A stretch of 64,000 bases of DNA from Aphanomyces cochlioides (lineage: Eukaryota > Oomycota > Saprolegniomycetes > Saprolegniales > Verrucalvaceae). The DNA lies in NCBI GenBank assembly GCA_019828595.1, contig JAHQRK010000002.1, positions 4,072,355 to 4,136,354 of the forward strand, read 5' to 3'. The notes under the pieces were generated by a model that saw nothing but the letters and a program-made list of their open reading frames with translations, searched no databases and had not been told where the DNA came from. The position numbers and the translations under genes were made by a program. Positions within the stretch are counted from its first letter, which is position 1, and every line of letters starts with the position of its first letter. Shown piece after piece: positions 11,401 through 22,553 of the stretch.

Positions 11401-12218
11401 AGAGCATTTTTGCCATCATCGACCGTCAACCCCTGATTGATTGCACGGCTGACGATGGCATCAAATTGGAACATGTCAAGGGTGACGTCGAACTCCGTGG
11501 ACTCGATTTCTACTACCCAAATCGACCTGACAGTAAGATTTACAAGAATTATAACCTCAAGATCAAGAGCGGACAAACGGTCGCCTTGGTCGGTGGCAGT
11601 GGCAGTGGCAAGAGTACAGCCATCAACTTGATTGAACGATTCTACGACCCAACTGCCGGTGCTGTCTTCTTGGACGGTGTCGACCTCAAGTCGATCAACG
11701 TCCAGTCACTCCGCAACCATATCTCGATCGTGAGTCAAGAACCTGTCTTGTTTGTGGGAACCATTGGCGAGAACATTGCCACTGGTAAGCCAGGGGCTAC
11801 ACAAGAAGAGATCGAAGACGCGGCGAAGAAAGCCAGCGCTCATGACTTCATCATGCAATTCCCCGATGGATACAACACATCTGTGGGAGACCGTGGTGTG
11901 CAAGTGTCTGGTGGTCAGAAGCAGCGTATTGCGATTGCTCGTGCGATCATTCGTGATCCTGAGATTTTGTTGCTGGATGAAGCGACGAGTGCATTGGACA
12001 ACGAGAGTGAACGCATCGTCCAAGCTTCCTTGGATGCGTTGTTGCAGCAGAAGCGCCGCACGACGATTATTGTGGCACATCGACTCTCCACCATCCGCAA
12101 TGCCGATGTTATCGCTGTAACTGATGGCGGTCGCATAGCTGAGCTTGGCACTCATGATGAGTTGATTGCCATTCCAAACGGCATTTATGCCAACTTGGTC
12201 GCAAGGCAGATGCACTAA
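8408..12218 (+). pseudogene. ABCB exporter with two frameshifts (N-terminus and linker)
   Basis: A near-complete paralogue of the gene at 3440, with all domains: TMD1, NBD1 with GSSGSGKST (about 9695-9721), LSGGQ and VLLLDEA, TMD2, and NBD2 with GGSGSGKST (about 11592-11618), VSGGQ and ILLLDEA. The ATG at 8408 gives MAEKDQQYLPIATPK, clearly the family N-terminus, but this frame is lost near 8465-8485. The main frame (RKTTNMASF) has its first ATG at 8527. A second lesion, one base missing near 10354 (GTGGTGACAAAG where the paralogue has GTGGCCGACAAAG), ends the first half at 10401. The second half continues in another frame, first ATG 10446, to the TAA at 12216-12218. Either it is a pseudogene, or two half-transporters could be made, or the assembly has base errors. 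Both lesions fall outside the catalytic domains. Confidence 0.8.
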
Positions 12219-12877
12219 AACGGCGCACTCAAGTTCAACTTGCTCATAGCGAGCGTTCATTACACGTTGAAAATTCATTTGCAAATTTGAGCGTTGCTAC
12301 CAAGATCAATAATTGAACCATTATATTGTCGTTTGGGTCCAAAACTGGAGTTTTGAGATGTTTCGAAAATGTTTCAATTCATTGACGCATACACTATTTA
12401 TGGTTTACGCAAGCATTTTGTCGATCATGACCATTAAATAGTGTAATTTCAAAAGTTTTAAATGTTTGAAAACATGTTCGAAGCATTCAATTTCATTACA
12501 TTTGAAGTTTGTAATGCGTCATTTTTGCGTCAAAATGGCTGCGTCGATATTTTCTTTACAAGATTCCAGTTTTTTTCTAGAGACATAATATTGTTGATTT
12601 GATACGAATTTCCAGACCCCGTTCAATCGAATCACGCCGGCGGATCGATTCACCAATCGACGCCATTGGCTAATAAATATTTAGGGCGATTGTGATTGGC
12701 TGAATAAAATTTGAGAGAAAGTACAGTTCCCATGAGAGAAAGTACTGTTCTAATTTTCATTCATCCAATGTATTGGCGCGATTGGAGATTGATACAAAAA
12801 ACGAATCCAAATTGGGAAATTTCTAGCGAATCCACAATAATTGACCTTGATTACACTTCAGGACTTAGGATTTGTCT
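12219..12877. other. Intergenic between convergent ABCB copies
   Basis: AT-rich spacer lying between the 3' ends of two ABCB copies that face each other. Apart from a short direct repeat at 12713-12754, no feature is recognised. Confidence 0.5.
12713..12754. repeat. Two 21-bp tandem direct repeats
   Basis: GAGAGAAAGTACAGTTC and GAGAGAAAGTACTGTTC occur 21 bp apart, differing at one base, in the spacer between the convergent ABCB copies. Likely a simple slippage duplication. Confidence 0.6.
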
Positions 12878-15800
12878 CTACTGTATCTGCCTTGCGACCA
12901 AGTTGGCATAAATGCCGTTTGGAATGGCAATCAACTCATCATGAGTGCCAAGCTCAGCTATGCGACCGCCATCAGTTACAGCGATAACATCGGCATTGCG
13001 GATGGTGGAGAGTCGATGTGCCACAATAATCGTCGTGCGGCGCTTCTGCTGCAACAACGCATCCAAGGAAGCTTGGACGATGCGTTCACTCTCGTTGTCC
13101 AATGCACTCGTCGCTTCATCCAGCAACAAAATCTCAGGATCACGAATGATCGCACGAGCAATCGCAATACGCTGCTTCTGACCACCAGACACTTGCACAC
13201 CACGGTCTCCCACAGATGTGTTGTATCCATCGGGGAATTGCATGATGAAGTCATGAGCGCTGGCTTTCTTCGCCGCGTCTTCGATCTCTTCTTGTGTAGC
13301 CCCTGGCTTACCAGTGGCAATGTTCTCGCCAATGGTTCCCACAAACAAGACAGGTTCTTGACTCACGATCGAGATATGGTTGCGGAGTGACTGGACGTTG
13401 ATCGACTTGAGGTCGACACCGTCCAAGAAGACAGCACCGGCAGTTGGGTCGTAGAATCGTTCAATCAAGTTGATGGCTGTACTCTTGCCACTGCCACTGC
13501 CACCGACCAAGGCGACCGTTTGTCCGCTCTTGATCTTGAGGTTATAATTCTTGTAAATCTTACTGTCAGGTCGATTTGGGTAGTAGAAATCGAGTCCACG
13601 GAGTTCGACGTCACCCTTGACATGTTCCAATTTGATGCCATCGTCAGCCGTGCAATCAATCGGGGGTTGACGGTCGATGATGGCAAAAATGCTCTTGACG
13701 GCTTTCTTTGCCTTTGCAACATCACCAAGGCCTTGTGCTGCCATACCCACGCCAAATGAGCAAAACAAAAACGAGTTGAGCACCATAAACATACTTTGAA
13801 AGTTCAGCAGCCCATGAGTCATAAGCCATCCTCCGTAGTAAAAGATTGCAGCTTGGGCAAAGACCATGGACGATTGAGACACAGAGTAGGCCAAACCCCC
13901 AGCAATGTCATCTTTGAGGTCAGCTATAGCGCTCTCTTCGAGATTCTTCAGGTACGCGGAGTTCGTCGCGCTTTCCAAAGTTGCGCGACGAACTCCGCGC
14001 AATGGTGCGAATGGCACTGATTGCTTCACTTAGCAGTGCTCCAGCCTTGACATCTCCGTCGTTGATGTCCTTGCCAGTTTGAGACGTCATCACTTTCACA
14101 CGAAGGGATTGCGCAGCGGCCATAAACGGAAAGATAGCCATGAACATCAATGTCATGCGCCAGCTGAAATAGAATCCAATTCCGATAGCCACCGCTACCG
14201 TCGCGATGGCCATCAAAATCGAGTTGAGCGTTTCAGCAGTCATCGACCGAATCGCCGCTGAATCGGTGGCCAAACGGGTAGTTAAAGCACCTGAAGAGTT
14301 CTTTGGATCGTCAAACCAACCAATGTCTTGACGCAACATGGAACGAAAGCACATGTCACGGATTCGCATGGTCAAGCGCTCGCATACAATCGCAAATTGG
14401 TGGTGTTGGACTGCCGTGGCGATCCAAAGGACGGCACCAAGGCCAATGAATCCCATCGACCTCTTGAAATCTTCGACTCGCATGCCATGCGATCCCAAAT
14501 CCAGTCGGTAAAACACAACCAAACATTTCGTCAAGAGCACGCCCCAAATGGGATACTGTCCGCCATGGAATACAGCACTGATACTGCCGGCAACCAAATG
14601 AACCAAGTCGGGCAAACTCAACGCCCACACGCGAGACAATGGCACATCAGGGGCTGACCCATCGTCATCAAAGCTTTCGGTGTTTGTCTCCGATACTTGA
14701 ACGACTTCGTTCTTCTCAGACACAGCTGCTGATATCTTGCGTGCGATTTCGAGTTTCTTGCTCACAACGTCCTTTTCGTCACCGACGTGGTCACCACCAC
14801 GAGTTTGAGCAGCCACCAACGCCTTGTAGTGACCATTTTCAATCTTCAGCAGTGATTCATGGATGCCGTCTTCGATCACATTTCCATGACTCAACACTAC
14901 AATACGATCCGCATCGCGAATCGTCGACAGACGATGGGCAATGATGATCGTTGTTCGTTGCCGTGAAGCCAAGAGGCGATCCAACGAAGCTTGCACGGCA
15001 TGCTCGCTCTCAGAGTCCAACGCACTCGTCGCTTCGTCCAAAAGAAGCACGGCAGGGTTCTTGATGATCGCACGAGCGATGGCAATGCGTTGCTTCTGAC
15101 CGCCGGACAATTGAGCGCCGCGGTCACCGACTTCAGTATCAAACCCGTGAGGAAATCCCATGATGAAGTCGTACGCGTTGGCTTGCTTGGCAGCTTCGTA
15201 CACTTCTTCATTCGTAGCACCAGGCTTACCGTGGCGAATGTTGTCCGCAATCGTGTCGGAGAACAATGTTGGTTCTTGACCGACAAGGCCAATTTGATCA
15301 CGAAGCCACTTGACATTGAGGTCTTTCAAGTCGTGGCCATCCAACGTCACACGGCCTTCGAGGGGATCGTGGAAGCGTTCCAAGAGGGAGACGATGGTAC
15401 TCTTGCCACTGCCACTGGATCCGACCAATGCAATCTTTTGACCAGCAGGGATTGAGAGAGAATAGCCAGCAGCCACCTCAGCATCAGGACGGGATGGATA
15501 GGCGAAGCGGATAGATTCGAGTGTGATATTTCCTTGCACGCGATCTAGTTTCTGTCCCTCAGTTGATGAGGCGTCGATCTTGGATTGTCGGTGAATCAAT
15601 TGAAAGATGTCGTACGCCGCAGAGCGAGCCGTTGCAATGGCCTGGATGCTAGGGGCAGCTTGTCCAAGGCCCATTGCACCCATGACAGTTGTTAGGAATA
15701 CAATGATAACCCGGCCACCGTCGTAGCAGTTGCTTCCAGCGCACGGTTTGTCTCCCAAGTTGTCCTTTGTGATACGCACAGCGCCATAGTACATTCCCCC

Positions 15801-16666
15801 CGCGTAAGCACAGAGGAGGAAAAAGTTCGTCATCCCAGTGCCACACCCGACAGCCAGGCTCTTGCGTACTCCAGCGCGCTGTGTATGAAGCAGCGCAGCA
15901 GTGTACTTGTCGACCATCGACCCCATCGCATTGAACATGTGCACGGTCTTGATGTTCCTCAAACTTTCTTCAGCGATACCGCCAGCTTGCGCATACGCCT
16001 CGACGCCGCCTTGGACTGCCGCTGTGATTGCATCGTGAAAGCAAGCAGAATCAACGCGAGCTCCCAGCCATGGATAAATGCAACAATCATCGAGCCAAGG
16101 CCCATGGATAGAAAATTGATGCCGTCGGCGACTTTGCGGCCCATGCCTTCTTGAACCAGCAGTGTTGAATCGGCAACTCTCGTGGCTAATTGCATCGTGT
16201 CGTGCGCGTCAAACCAACCAACTTCTTGGCGTAAAATCGCACTGGCATAGGCATGACGCAGTCGTTTGGATTGACGCGACGCGGCAATCGTCCAGCAAGC
16301 CACTTGGAGGAACCCAAAGCCAAGAATAATCGCACCGACGACTAGGAACTGATACACGCCATGGTTGATATTCTTTTGAAAATCAGGGCCAAGTTGTCCA
16401 CCGCTGCCGCCCCTTGCAGGGTTGAAATTGTTGATAATGTCACCAAAGAAGATGATTTGAATGGGTTGGGAGGCACCAGTCACGATGGCCGCGATGGTGC
16501 CCACAACCATGAGCAGTTTGTCCCTCGCATCGGCGAACTGGAAGAGCTCCATGAACGAAGCCATGGGTGCAGCTGTCGGTTTTTTATCGCCCTCCTTCGC
16601 GGCTTTCTTGTCGTTCTTGTCGTGAGTCTGCAAGGGAGACTTAATCTCGACGTAATCGTCGCTCAT
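12878..16666 (-). pseudogene. Inverted ABCB exporter copy, broken by deletion and hairpin frameshift
   Basis: The only copy on the minus strand. ATG at 16666 (MSDDYVEIKSPLQ) aligns with the N-termini of the paralogues. It keeps NBD1 (GSSGSGKST, LSGGQ, VLLLDEA) and NBD2 (GGSGSGKST, VSGGQ, ILLLDEA), and ends at a TAG (12878-12880). Two lesions are visible. Near 16033 about 37 nt of TMD1 coding for the segment after LAFT are missing, which shifts the frame until NIKTVHMF. Near 13955-13999 the ASFNLE region is replaced by a perfect 17-bp inverted repeat plus an extra T, which ends the upstream frame (RRERYS, stop). NBD2 shares the unusual KASAHDF variant with the copy at 8408, while the last codons and the bases after the stop resemble the gene at 3440, so it is a mosaic. 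Confidence 0.85.
13955..13999. repeat. Perfect 17-bp inverted repeat with 11-nt loop
   Basis: GCGCGACGAACTCCGCG on the plus strand (13983-13999) is the exact reverse complement of 13955-13971, with TTTCCAAAGTT between. The arm at 13955-13971 encodes the family's natural ATNSA segment. The other arm has replaced the bases that encode SF in the paralogues. This is the pattern left by a template switch within a replication fork. Confidence 0.85.
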
Positions 16667-17845
16667 TTTCAAGATGTTGTGCACTTCGTCCAAGGCAAAA
16701 TTGAAAATGAACTTGATCTTGGTTGTCCATCAGCTCGACAGCCAAGTCTGTCGGTTTCAGTGAACATTTTCCTCAGGATGGTGCACACGAGTTGTCACAT
16801 CTTGAGAGCAGCGTGAGAGCCATCTTAACTATTTATCAATATTTTAATAGTATATTGAGAGAGTAATGAGAGGAGCACTCGTCGCTCGATTACAGTCGTC
16901 GTGGCTCTAATCAAATCCAATGCAGTAACACAACGACGACAGGAAAATCTTGAAGCACGATGATGGCATTCCCTGTGGCTCTAAGCAAAATGGGCGCGTG
17001 AGAGCTCGTTCTGGTTGCTCGGCTTTACAAGCATCCCCTCGTTTGATGCTCTCACTTGCGAAAATGATTCCAGTATTGCGCAGGGGCTGTGGGTCCTCGA
17101 TCACCGCGATGAGCAGAATCAAGACCGACCACACCAAAGGTGAACGTCTGCGTCACTAGACTCCTCATTGAACATTGTCTGCACAGTGCTCATTAAGAGT
17201 AAGTATCATGTTGCGGCTACACGCTGCTCCCAGAATGCTCTGTGGCTCATCAACGACGATAATAATTGCCCAGAGGAGTATGCAAGGGCTCTCCCCACAG
17301 TACGAACGAACTCGAGCAAGGCCCTTTTGTTGCACTGCCCTTTCGGCTTGCACAGCTTGTGTTAGACACAATGAACAGTCCAATGCGGGTGGTGGCTCGT
17401 AATCTTCCACTTCATATCACGATTTCCGACACAGTAACAGAGGCACACATGCACTGCACACCTCTGTTTGCCTCCACGTAGAGACCAAACCCTTCGACGT
17501 TAGCGAGCGGTTGCTGGTTCGTCAAGCTTGGATCTATTCACTCTTGTTCTTATTCCTCTCACCAGTCGACTGAGCGCGCCACGCAGTCTCAGTTCGACTT
17601 GCGCATCGCGTCAGCCGAAGGTTGTCGAAGTCGTTGTCACTCGAAATTTCTTCTCCGTCCTTCAAAACATTTTAAACCAATTTAAAACATATTTAAACTA
17701 TTTAAAAATAGATTTTAAATACTGAGATTCGCACCAATCATTGCAAGCTTACGCAAGACAGTGGAAACATGCCATGACAATAATCACGATCGCGAAGATG
17801 CAACGCTTGCGACCAGTGTCGATCTTTCCGTGTTGAGAACAAGAT
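16667..17845. other. Intergenic between divergent ABCB copies
   Basis: About 1.2 kb separate the starts of the minus-strand and plus-strand ABCB copies, so both promoters should lie here. No gene is recognised. At 17665-17720 there is an AT-rich run with several TTTAAA steps, 130-180 bp upstream of the ATG at 17846. Confidence 0.4.
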
Positions 17846-20800
17846 ATGGCAGCGCCACACGACACGTACGTAGCCGTGGAGACTCCAAAGGAGCCGAGGG
17901 AGAAGATTCTCCACAAGGAGGCGCCAGCTCCTCAGAGGATGGTCAACTTTCTCCAACTCTTCCAGTTTGCCGACAAGACCGACATGATCCTCATGACAAT
18001 TGGCACGCTCGGAGCGATCGTCATGGGTGCTAGTCAGCCGATCCAAATTGTCTTTTTCGGCAACATCATCAATGCATTCAACCCGAAAGGCGGCGGACAG
18101 TTTGAAAGGGACAGCTTTCAACACAGCATCAACCGCGTCGTGTATCAATTTCTCGTCCTTGCCACTGTGATGTTGATTGTCGGATTCTTCCAAATTGCCG
18201 GGTGGTCCATCGCCGCCTCTCGACAAGCGAAACGAATGCGTCATGCGTATGCCTCGGCGATTTTGCGCCAAGAAATTGGATGGTTTGACGTGAATGAACC
18301 CATGCAATTGGCAACTCGCGTGGCCGACACAACGCTTCTCGTCCAAGAAGGCATGGGTCGTAAAGTTGGCGATGGCATCAATTTCCTCTCCATGGGTATT
18401 ACGTCGCTCGTTTTAGCATTCTACTACGGATGGGAACTCACGTTGGTTTTGTTTGCATTTACACCTCTCCTTGGTGTTGCGGCCTTTTGCACGTCGAAAG
18501 CGATTGCGGCGGCTGTCCAAGGCGGCGTTGAGTCGTACGGTGAAGCTGGTGGTATCGCTGAAGAAAGCTTGAGCAACATCAAAACTGTGCACATGTTTAA
18601 CGCCATGAGTGCTCGTGCTGAAAAATACATGGCGGCATTGATTCGCACCGAGCAATCCGGCGTGAAGAAAGGCTTTGCCGTGGGCTTTGGTACTGGTATG
18701 ACGTATTTCATTGCCATGTGTACGTATGCTGTCGGCATGTACTACGGCGCTGTGCGAGTGACGAACGACCAACTGGGCGCCAATCCCTGCACAGGCTCAA
18801 GATGTTATGACGGCGGCCGAGTCATCACGATTTTCTTCTCAATTGTGATGGGATCGATGGCATTGGGTCAAGCTGGCCCTAGCATGCAAGCCATCATGAC
18901 GGCAAGGTCTGCTGCCTACGATATCTTCGAGCTGATTAATCGCCAGTCTAAGATCGACGCCTCGTCCAACGAAGGAAAGAAACTTGACAATGTCGAAGGT
19001 CATATTGCGTTGGAATCGATTCGCTTTGCTTACCCCTCCCGACCTGATGTCCAAGTTTGCAATGGATATTCTCTCTCGATCCCTGCTGGTCAAAAGATTG
19101 CCCTGGTCGGATCCAGTGGCAGTGGCAAGAGTACCATTGTCTCCCTCTTAGAACGCTTCTACGATCCTCTTGAAGGTCGCGTGACGTTGGATGGCCACGA
19201 CTTGAAAGATCTCAATGTCAAGTGGCTCCGTGATCACATTGGTCTTGTCGGCCAAGAACCATGCTTATTTTCCGACACAATTGCAGAAAACATTCGACAT
19301 GGCAAGCCTGGTGCCACCATTGAAGAAGTGTATGAAGCTGCCAAGCAAGCCAACGCGTACGACTTCATCATGGGATTTCCTCACGGGTTTGACACTGAAG
19401 TCGGTGACCGCGGCGCTCAGTTGTCCGGCGGTCAGAAACAGCGCATTGCCATCGCTCGTGCAATCATCAAGAACCCTGCGGTGCTTCTTTTGGACGAAGC
19501 TACGAGTGCGTTGGACACAGAGAGTGAACACGTCGTGCAAGCCTCCTTGGATCGCCTCTTGGCTTCTCGTCAACGAACGACTATTATCATTGCCCATCGT
19601 CTGTCGACGATTCGCGATGCAGATCGTATTGTGGTGTTGAGTCATGGAAATGTGATCGAAGACAGCAACCATGAATCGTTGCTGAAGATTGAGAATGGAC
19701 ATTACAAAGCACTTGTTGGAGCTCAAATGAGGAGCTCGGACGATGACAAGGACGCTCCAGCCAAGGTAGCCATTGCACGAAAAATTTCTGGTGCTATCGC
19801 AAGTGAAGAAGAACTTATCGAGGAATCAAAAGTGTCGACTGAAGTGAGTGCGGACGAAGGCGGGTCAGAGAACGTTCCCACTTCCAGAATCTGGCGTTTG
19901 AGCTCTCCAGAATGGTGGCATTTGGTCTGCGGTAGCATCGGCACACTCTTCCACGGTGCGATGTTTCCACTTTGGGGCGTCCTTCTTACCAAGTGTACTG
20001 TTGTTTTCTTTTCACTGGAGTCTGGCTCCCACGCAATGCGCCACGAAGCTTTGAAGTGGTCAATGGGATTTGTCGTCATGGGTGTCGTTGTTTTGGTTGC
20101 TGTCACTGCACAGAACCACCAGTTTGCAGTTGTTTGTGAGCGACTTACTGCGCGCATCCGTGGACTTTGCTTTCGCTCTATGCTACACCAAGATATTGCC
20201 TGGTTTGATGACCACAAGAACTCGGCTGGAGCTTTGACCACTCGTCTGGCCTCTGACTCAGCCGCAGTGCGTACAATGACTGCAGAAACTTTGAATGCTA
20301 TTTTGCTCAACATTGCAACGTTGGGAGTTGCGCTGGGGATTGCTTTCTACAACAGTTGGCGCATGACTCTTGCCTTCCTTGGTGCGCTTCCTTTTATTGC
20401 TGCGGCCCAAATGCTCCAGCTCCAGATGGCAACAGCCCAAACCAACAAGAGTGTCAACGATGGCGATATTAAAGCTGGTGCTCGACTCAGTGAAGCTATC
20501 AACGCTATTCGTACAGTTGCTTCGTTCAACTTGGAGAAAACGACGAACGACGTATATCTCTCGAACCTTCAAGCGAGCTCGGCCACAGATCGAAAGATTG
20601 GCTTCGTTGGTGGTGTGGCGTATTCAGTCGCTCAATCCTCAATGATCTACGCGATTGCGCCTGTCTTTTACTATGGTGGATGGCTCATGTTGCACAAGCT
20701 CGTGGATTTCCAAAACATGTTTATGGTCCTGAACCCACTTCTCTTTTGTTCGTTTGGTGTCGGCCTGGCTGCACAAGGTCTTGGCGATGTAGCAAAAGCA

Positions 20801-21631
20801 AAAAAAGCCATCAAGAGCATCTTCTCGATTATTGATCGCCAGCCTCCTATTGATTGCACATCTGATGCTGGCATCCAACTCGAGCATGTGAAAGGTGAAT
20901 TGGAGTTGCGTGGCTTGGACTTCGTCTACCCAAGCCGCCCTGACAGCAAGATCTACTCCAACTACAACCTTAAGATCAAGAGCGGACAAACGGTCGCCTT
21001 GGTCGGTGGTAGTGGTAGTGGCAAGAGTACAGCCATCAACTTGATTGAGCGATTCTACGACCCAACTGCCGGTGCGATTTTCTTGGATGGCCAGGATCTC
21101 AGGTCCCTCAATGTTCAATCTCTGCGCAATCATATCTCGATTGTGAGTCAAGAACCTGTTTTGTTTGTGGGAACTATCGGTGAAAACATTGCCACTGGCA
21201 AGCCTGGCGCAACTCAAGAGGAGATCGAAGACGCGGCGAAGAAAGCCAATGCTCATGACTTCATCATGCAATTTCCTGACGGATACAACACATCTGTGGG
21301 TGACCGTGGTGTCCAAGTATCTGGTGGTCAGAAGCAACGCATTGCGATTGCGCGTGCGATCATTCGAGATCCCGAAATCTTGTTGCTGGACGAAGCTACC
21401 AGTGCTCTTGACACAGAGAGTGAGCGAATCGTGCAAGCCTCTTTGGACACTTTGCTTCAATTGAAACGGCGCACGACAATCATCGTGGCTCATCGTCTGT
21501 CCACAATCCGCAATGCAGATGTCATCGCTGTAACTGATGGCGGTCGCATTGCTGAGCTTGGCACTCACGATGAATTGATTGCAATTCCCAATGGCATTTA
21601 TGCAAACCTAGTAGCTCGCCAAATGCACTAG
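17846..21631 (+). CDS. Full-size ABCB (MDR/P-glycoprotein-like) ABC exporter
   Basis: Intact frame of 1261 residues from a true ATG (MAAPHDTYVAVETPK). Order is TMD1-NBD1-linker-TMD2-NBD2. NBD1: Walker A GSSGSGKST 422-430 (Lys428), LSGGQ 526-530, Walker B Asp550/Glu551, switch His584. NBD2: GGSGSGKST 1054-1062 (Lys1060), VSGGQ 1158-1162, Asp1182/Glu1183. Both ATP sites look competent. It is expected to be a membrane exporter of unknown substrate. It is more diverged at the base level from the other cluster members than they are from each other, including in NBD2, so it has largely escaped the homogenisation seen in them. It differs from the copy at 3440 mainly in the N-terminus, linker (EELIEESKVS) and TMD2. 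Together with that copy it is one of only two intact pumps in this cluster. Confidence 0.95.
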   Translation: MAAPHDTYVAVETPKEPREKILHKEAPAPQRMVNFLQLFQFADKTDMILMTIGTLGAIVMGASQPIQIVFFGNIINAFNPKGGGQFERDSFQHSINRVVYQFLVLATVMLIVGFFQIAGWSIAASRQAKRMRHAYASAILRQEIGWFDVNEPMQLATRVADTTLLVQEGMGRKVGDGINFLSMGITSLVLAFYYGWELTLVLFAFTPLLGVAAFCTSKAIAAAVQGGVESYGEAGGIAEESLSNIKTVHMFNAMSARAEKYMAALIRTEQSGVKKGFAVGFGTGMTYFIAMCTYAVGMYYGAVRVTNDQLGANPCTGSRCYDGGRVITIFFSIVMGSMALGQAGPSMQAIMTARSAAYDIFELINRQSKIDASSNEGKKLDNVEGHIALESIRFAYPSRPDVQVCNGYSLSIPAGQKIALVGSSGSGKSTIVSLLERFYDPLEGRVTLDGHDLKDLNVKWLRDHIGLVGQEPCLFSDTIAENIRHGKPGATIEEVYEAAKQANAYDFIMGFPHGFDTEVGDRGAQLSGGQKQRIAIARAIIKNPAVLLLDEATSALDTESEHVVQASLDRLLASRQRTTIIIAHRLSTIRDADRIVVLSHGNVIEDSNHESLLKIENGHYKALVGAQMRSSDDDKDAPAKVAIARKISGAIASEEELIEESKVSTEVSADEGGSENVPTSRIWRLSSPEWWHLVCGSIGTLFHGAMFPLWGVLLTKCTVVFFSLESGSHAMRHEALKWSMGFVVMGVVVLVAVTAQNHQFAVVCERLTARIRGLCFRSMLHQDIAWFDDHKNSAGALTTRLASDSAAVRTMTAETLNAILLNIATLGVALGIAFYNSWRMTLAFLGALPFIAAAQMLQLQMATAQTNKSVNDGDIKAGARLSEAINAIRTVASFNLEKTTNDVYLSNLQASSATDRKIGFVGGVAYSVAQSSMIYAIAPVFYYGGWLMLHKLVDFQNMFMVLNPLLFCSFGVGLAAQGLGDVAKAKKAIKSIFSIIDRQPPIDCTSDAGIQLEHVKGELELRGLDFVYPSRPDSKIYSNYNLKIKSGQTVALVGGSGSGKSTAINLIERFYDPTAGAIFLDGQDLRSLNVQSLRNHISIVSQEPVLFVGTIGENIATGKPGATQEEIEDAAKKANAHDFIMQFPDGYNTSVGDRGVQVSGGQKQRIAIARAIIRDPEILLLDEATSALDTESERIVQASLDTLLQLKRRTTIIVAHRLSTIRNADVIAVTDGGRIAELGTHDELIAIPNGIYANLVARQMH

Positions 21632-22205
21632 ACGCGGTGGCAATATGACATCTGTAATAATGCCAGAAAGTATATATTTGTCGCCTTTTGCGAGCCTCAA
21701 TTCAAGGGTAAATCATGCACAGTTCGAGCATCCTCTTAAAGCATGCAATCCAACGCCGTATCCATCCCATGCCGTGGTGGTACAGTACTCCGATTTTGTA
21801 AGTAACGTTATATCTCTTTTTGTGCATCTGTGCAACTTTGATGAGGTGCATTCTCAGAGAAAGACTAAATCATAAATACTGTAAATAGCATGCTCAAATG
21901 CTTAAACTTCGAAATTAGAGTAGAACGGTCGGAAAAAGACAAGGGAGTTATTTTGCGTTTAATTTGAGAGAATGATTTTTTTACCACACTTTTAAGTATA
22001 AAAGCACGTTTTGATTATTTAGGGGCACTTCCCGAGTAAGTTTCCAAAATCAACGGAGCCAATCAGAAGTCTCCGAGTCGTCATTGGCCGTCGTGTTTTG
22101 CAAAACACGACGACGAGTCATGTTTGGATCGTTATTGGGACTTTTTGCTGTTCCAAGCTCAGATTCCACATCTCTCCAGTCGTAAACGATTCAGCCCAAG
22201 AAAAC
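21632..22205. other. Intergenic, AT-rich
   Basis: Spacer after the last ABCB gene with no recognisable gene. It contains a perfect palindrome at 22089-22112 just before the Harbinger fragment. Confidence 0.4.
22089..22112. repeat. Perfect 24-bp palindrome
   Basis: The half-site CGTCGTGTTTTG is followed directly by its exact reverse complement. It lies about 95 bp upstream of the transposase fragment and may be part of that element's 5' region. Confidence 0.75.
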
Positions 22206-22553
22206 ATGAATGCACAAAACATTGTTGTCGTAGCTGCGGCACTATCTGCCGCTTGTGTCGTGCTCATGAGTCGTGTGGAGCGAAGTTCGCGCAAGACCAT
22301 ATACTCACTGCGTTCTGATACGTGGTCTCGAGTTCAAGACTCGGCAAACATGGAAGGTTGGTACCTTCGTAACTTGCGTTGCAGCAAACTCGTCTTCGAA
22401 AGAATCGTGGCAATTGTCGAAGCTAGACGGCGTCATGTGAACCCGCCACTCCATCACAACACAGTGTTTTGTATTCAAGATCGCGTTGCCGTCACCATAC
22501 ACTTTCTCACGCATGGTGATGGCTTCGCTTTGTTCCCCAAATCCGCACCGTAG
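22206..22553 (+). pseudogene. PIF/Harbinger-type transposase, N-terminal fragment
   Basis: From ATG 22206 the frame gives about 115 residues containing EGWYLRNLRCSKLVFERIV and then DRVAVTIHFLTHGDGFA. These resemble the helical N-terminal region of HARBI1-like nucleases, where a phrase of the form RVAIALYRLATG precedes the DDE nuclease domain. The frame stops at 22553, before any catalytic Asp/Asp/Glu, so this is a truncated, inactive remnant. The family call rests on motif memory and has not been searched. Confidence 0.55.
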
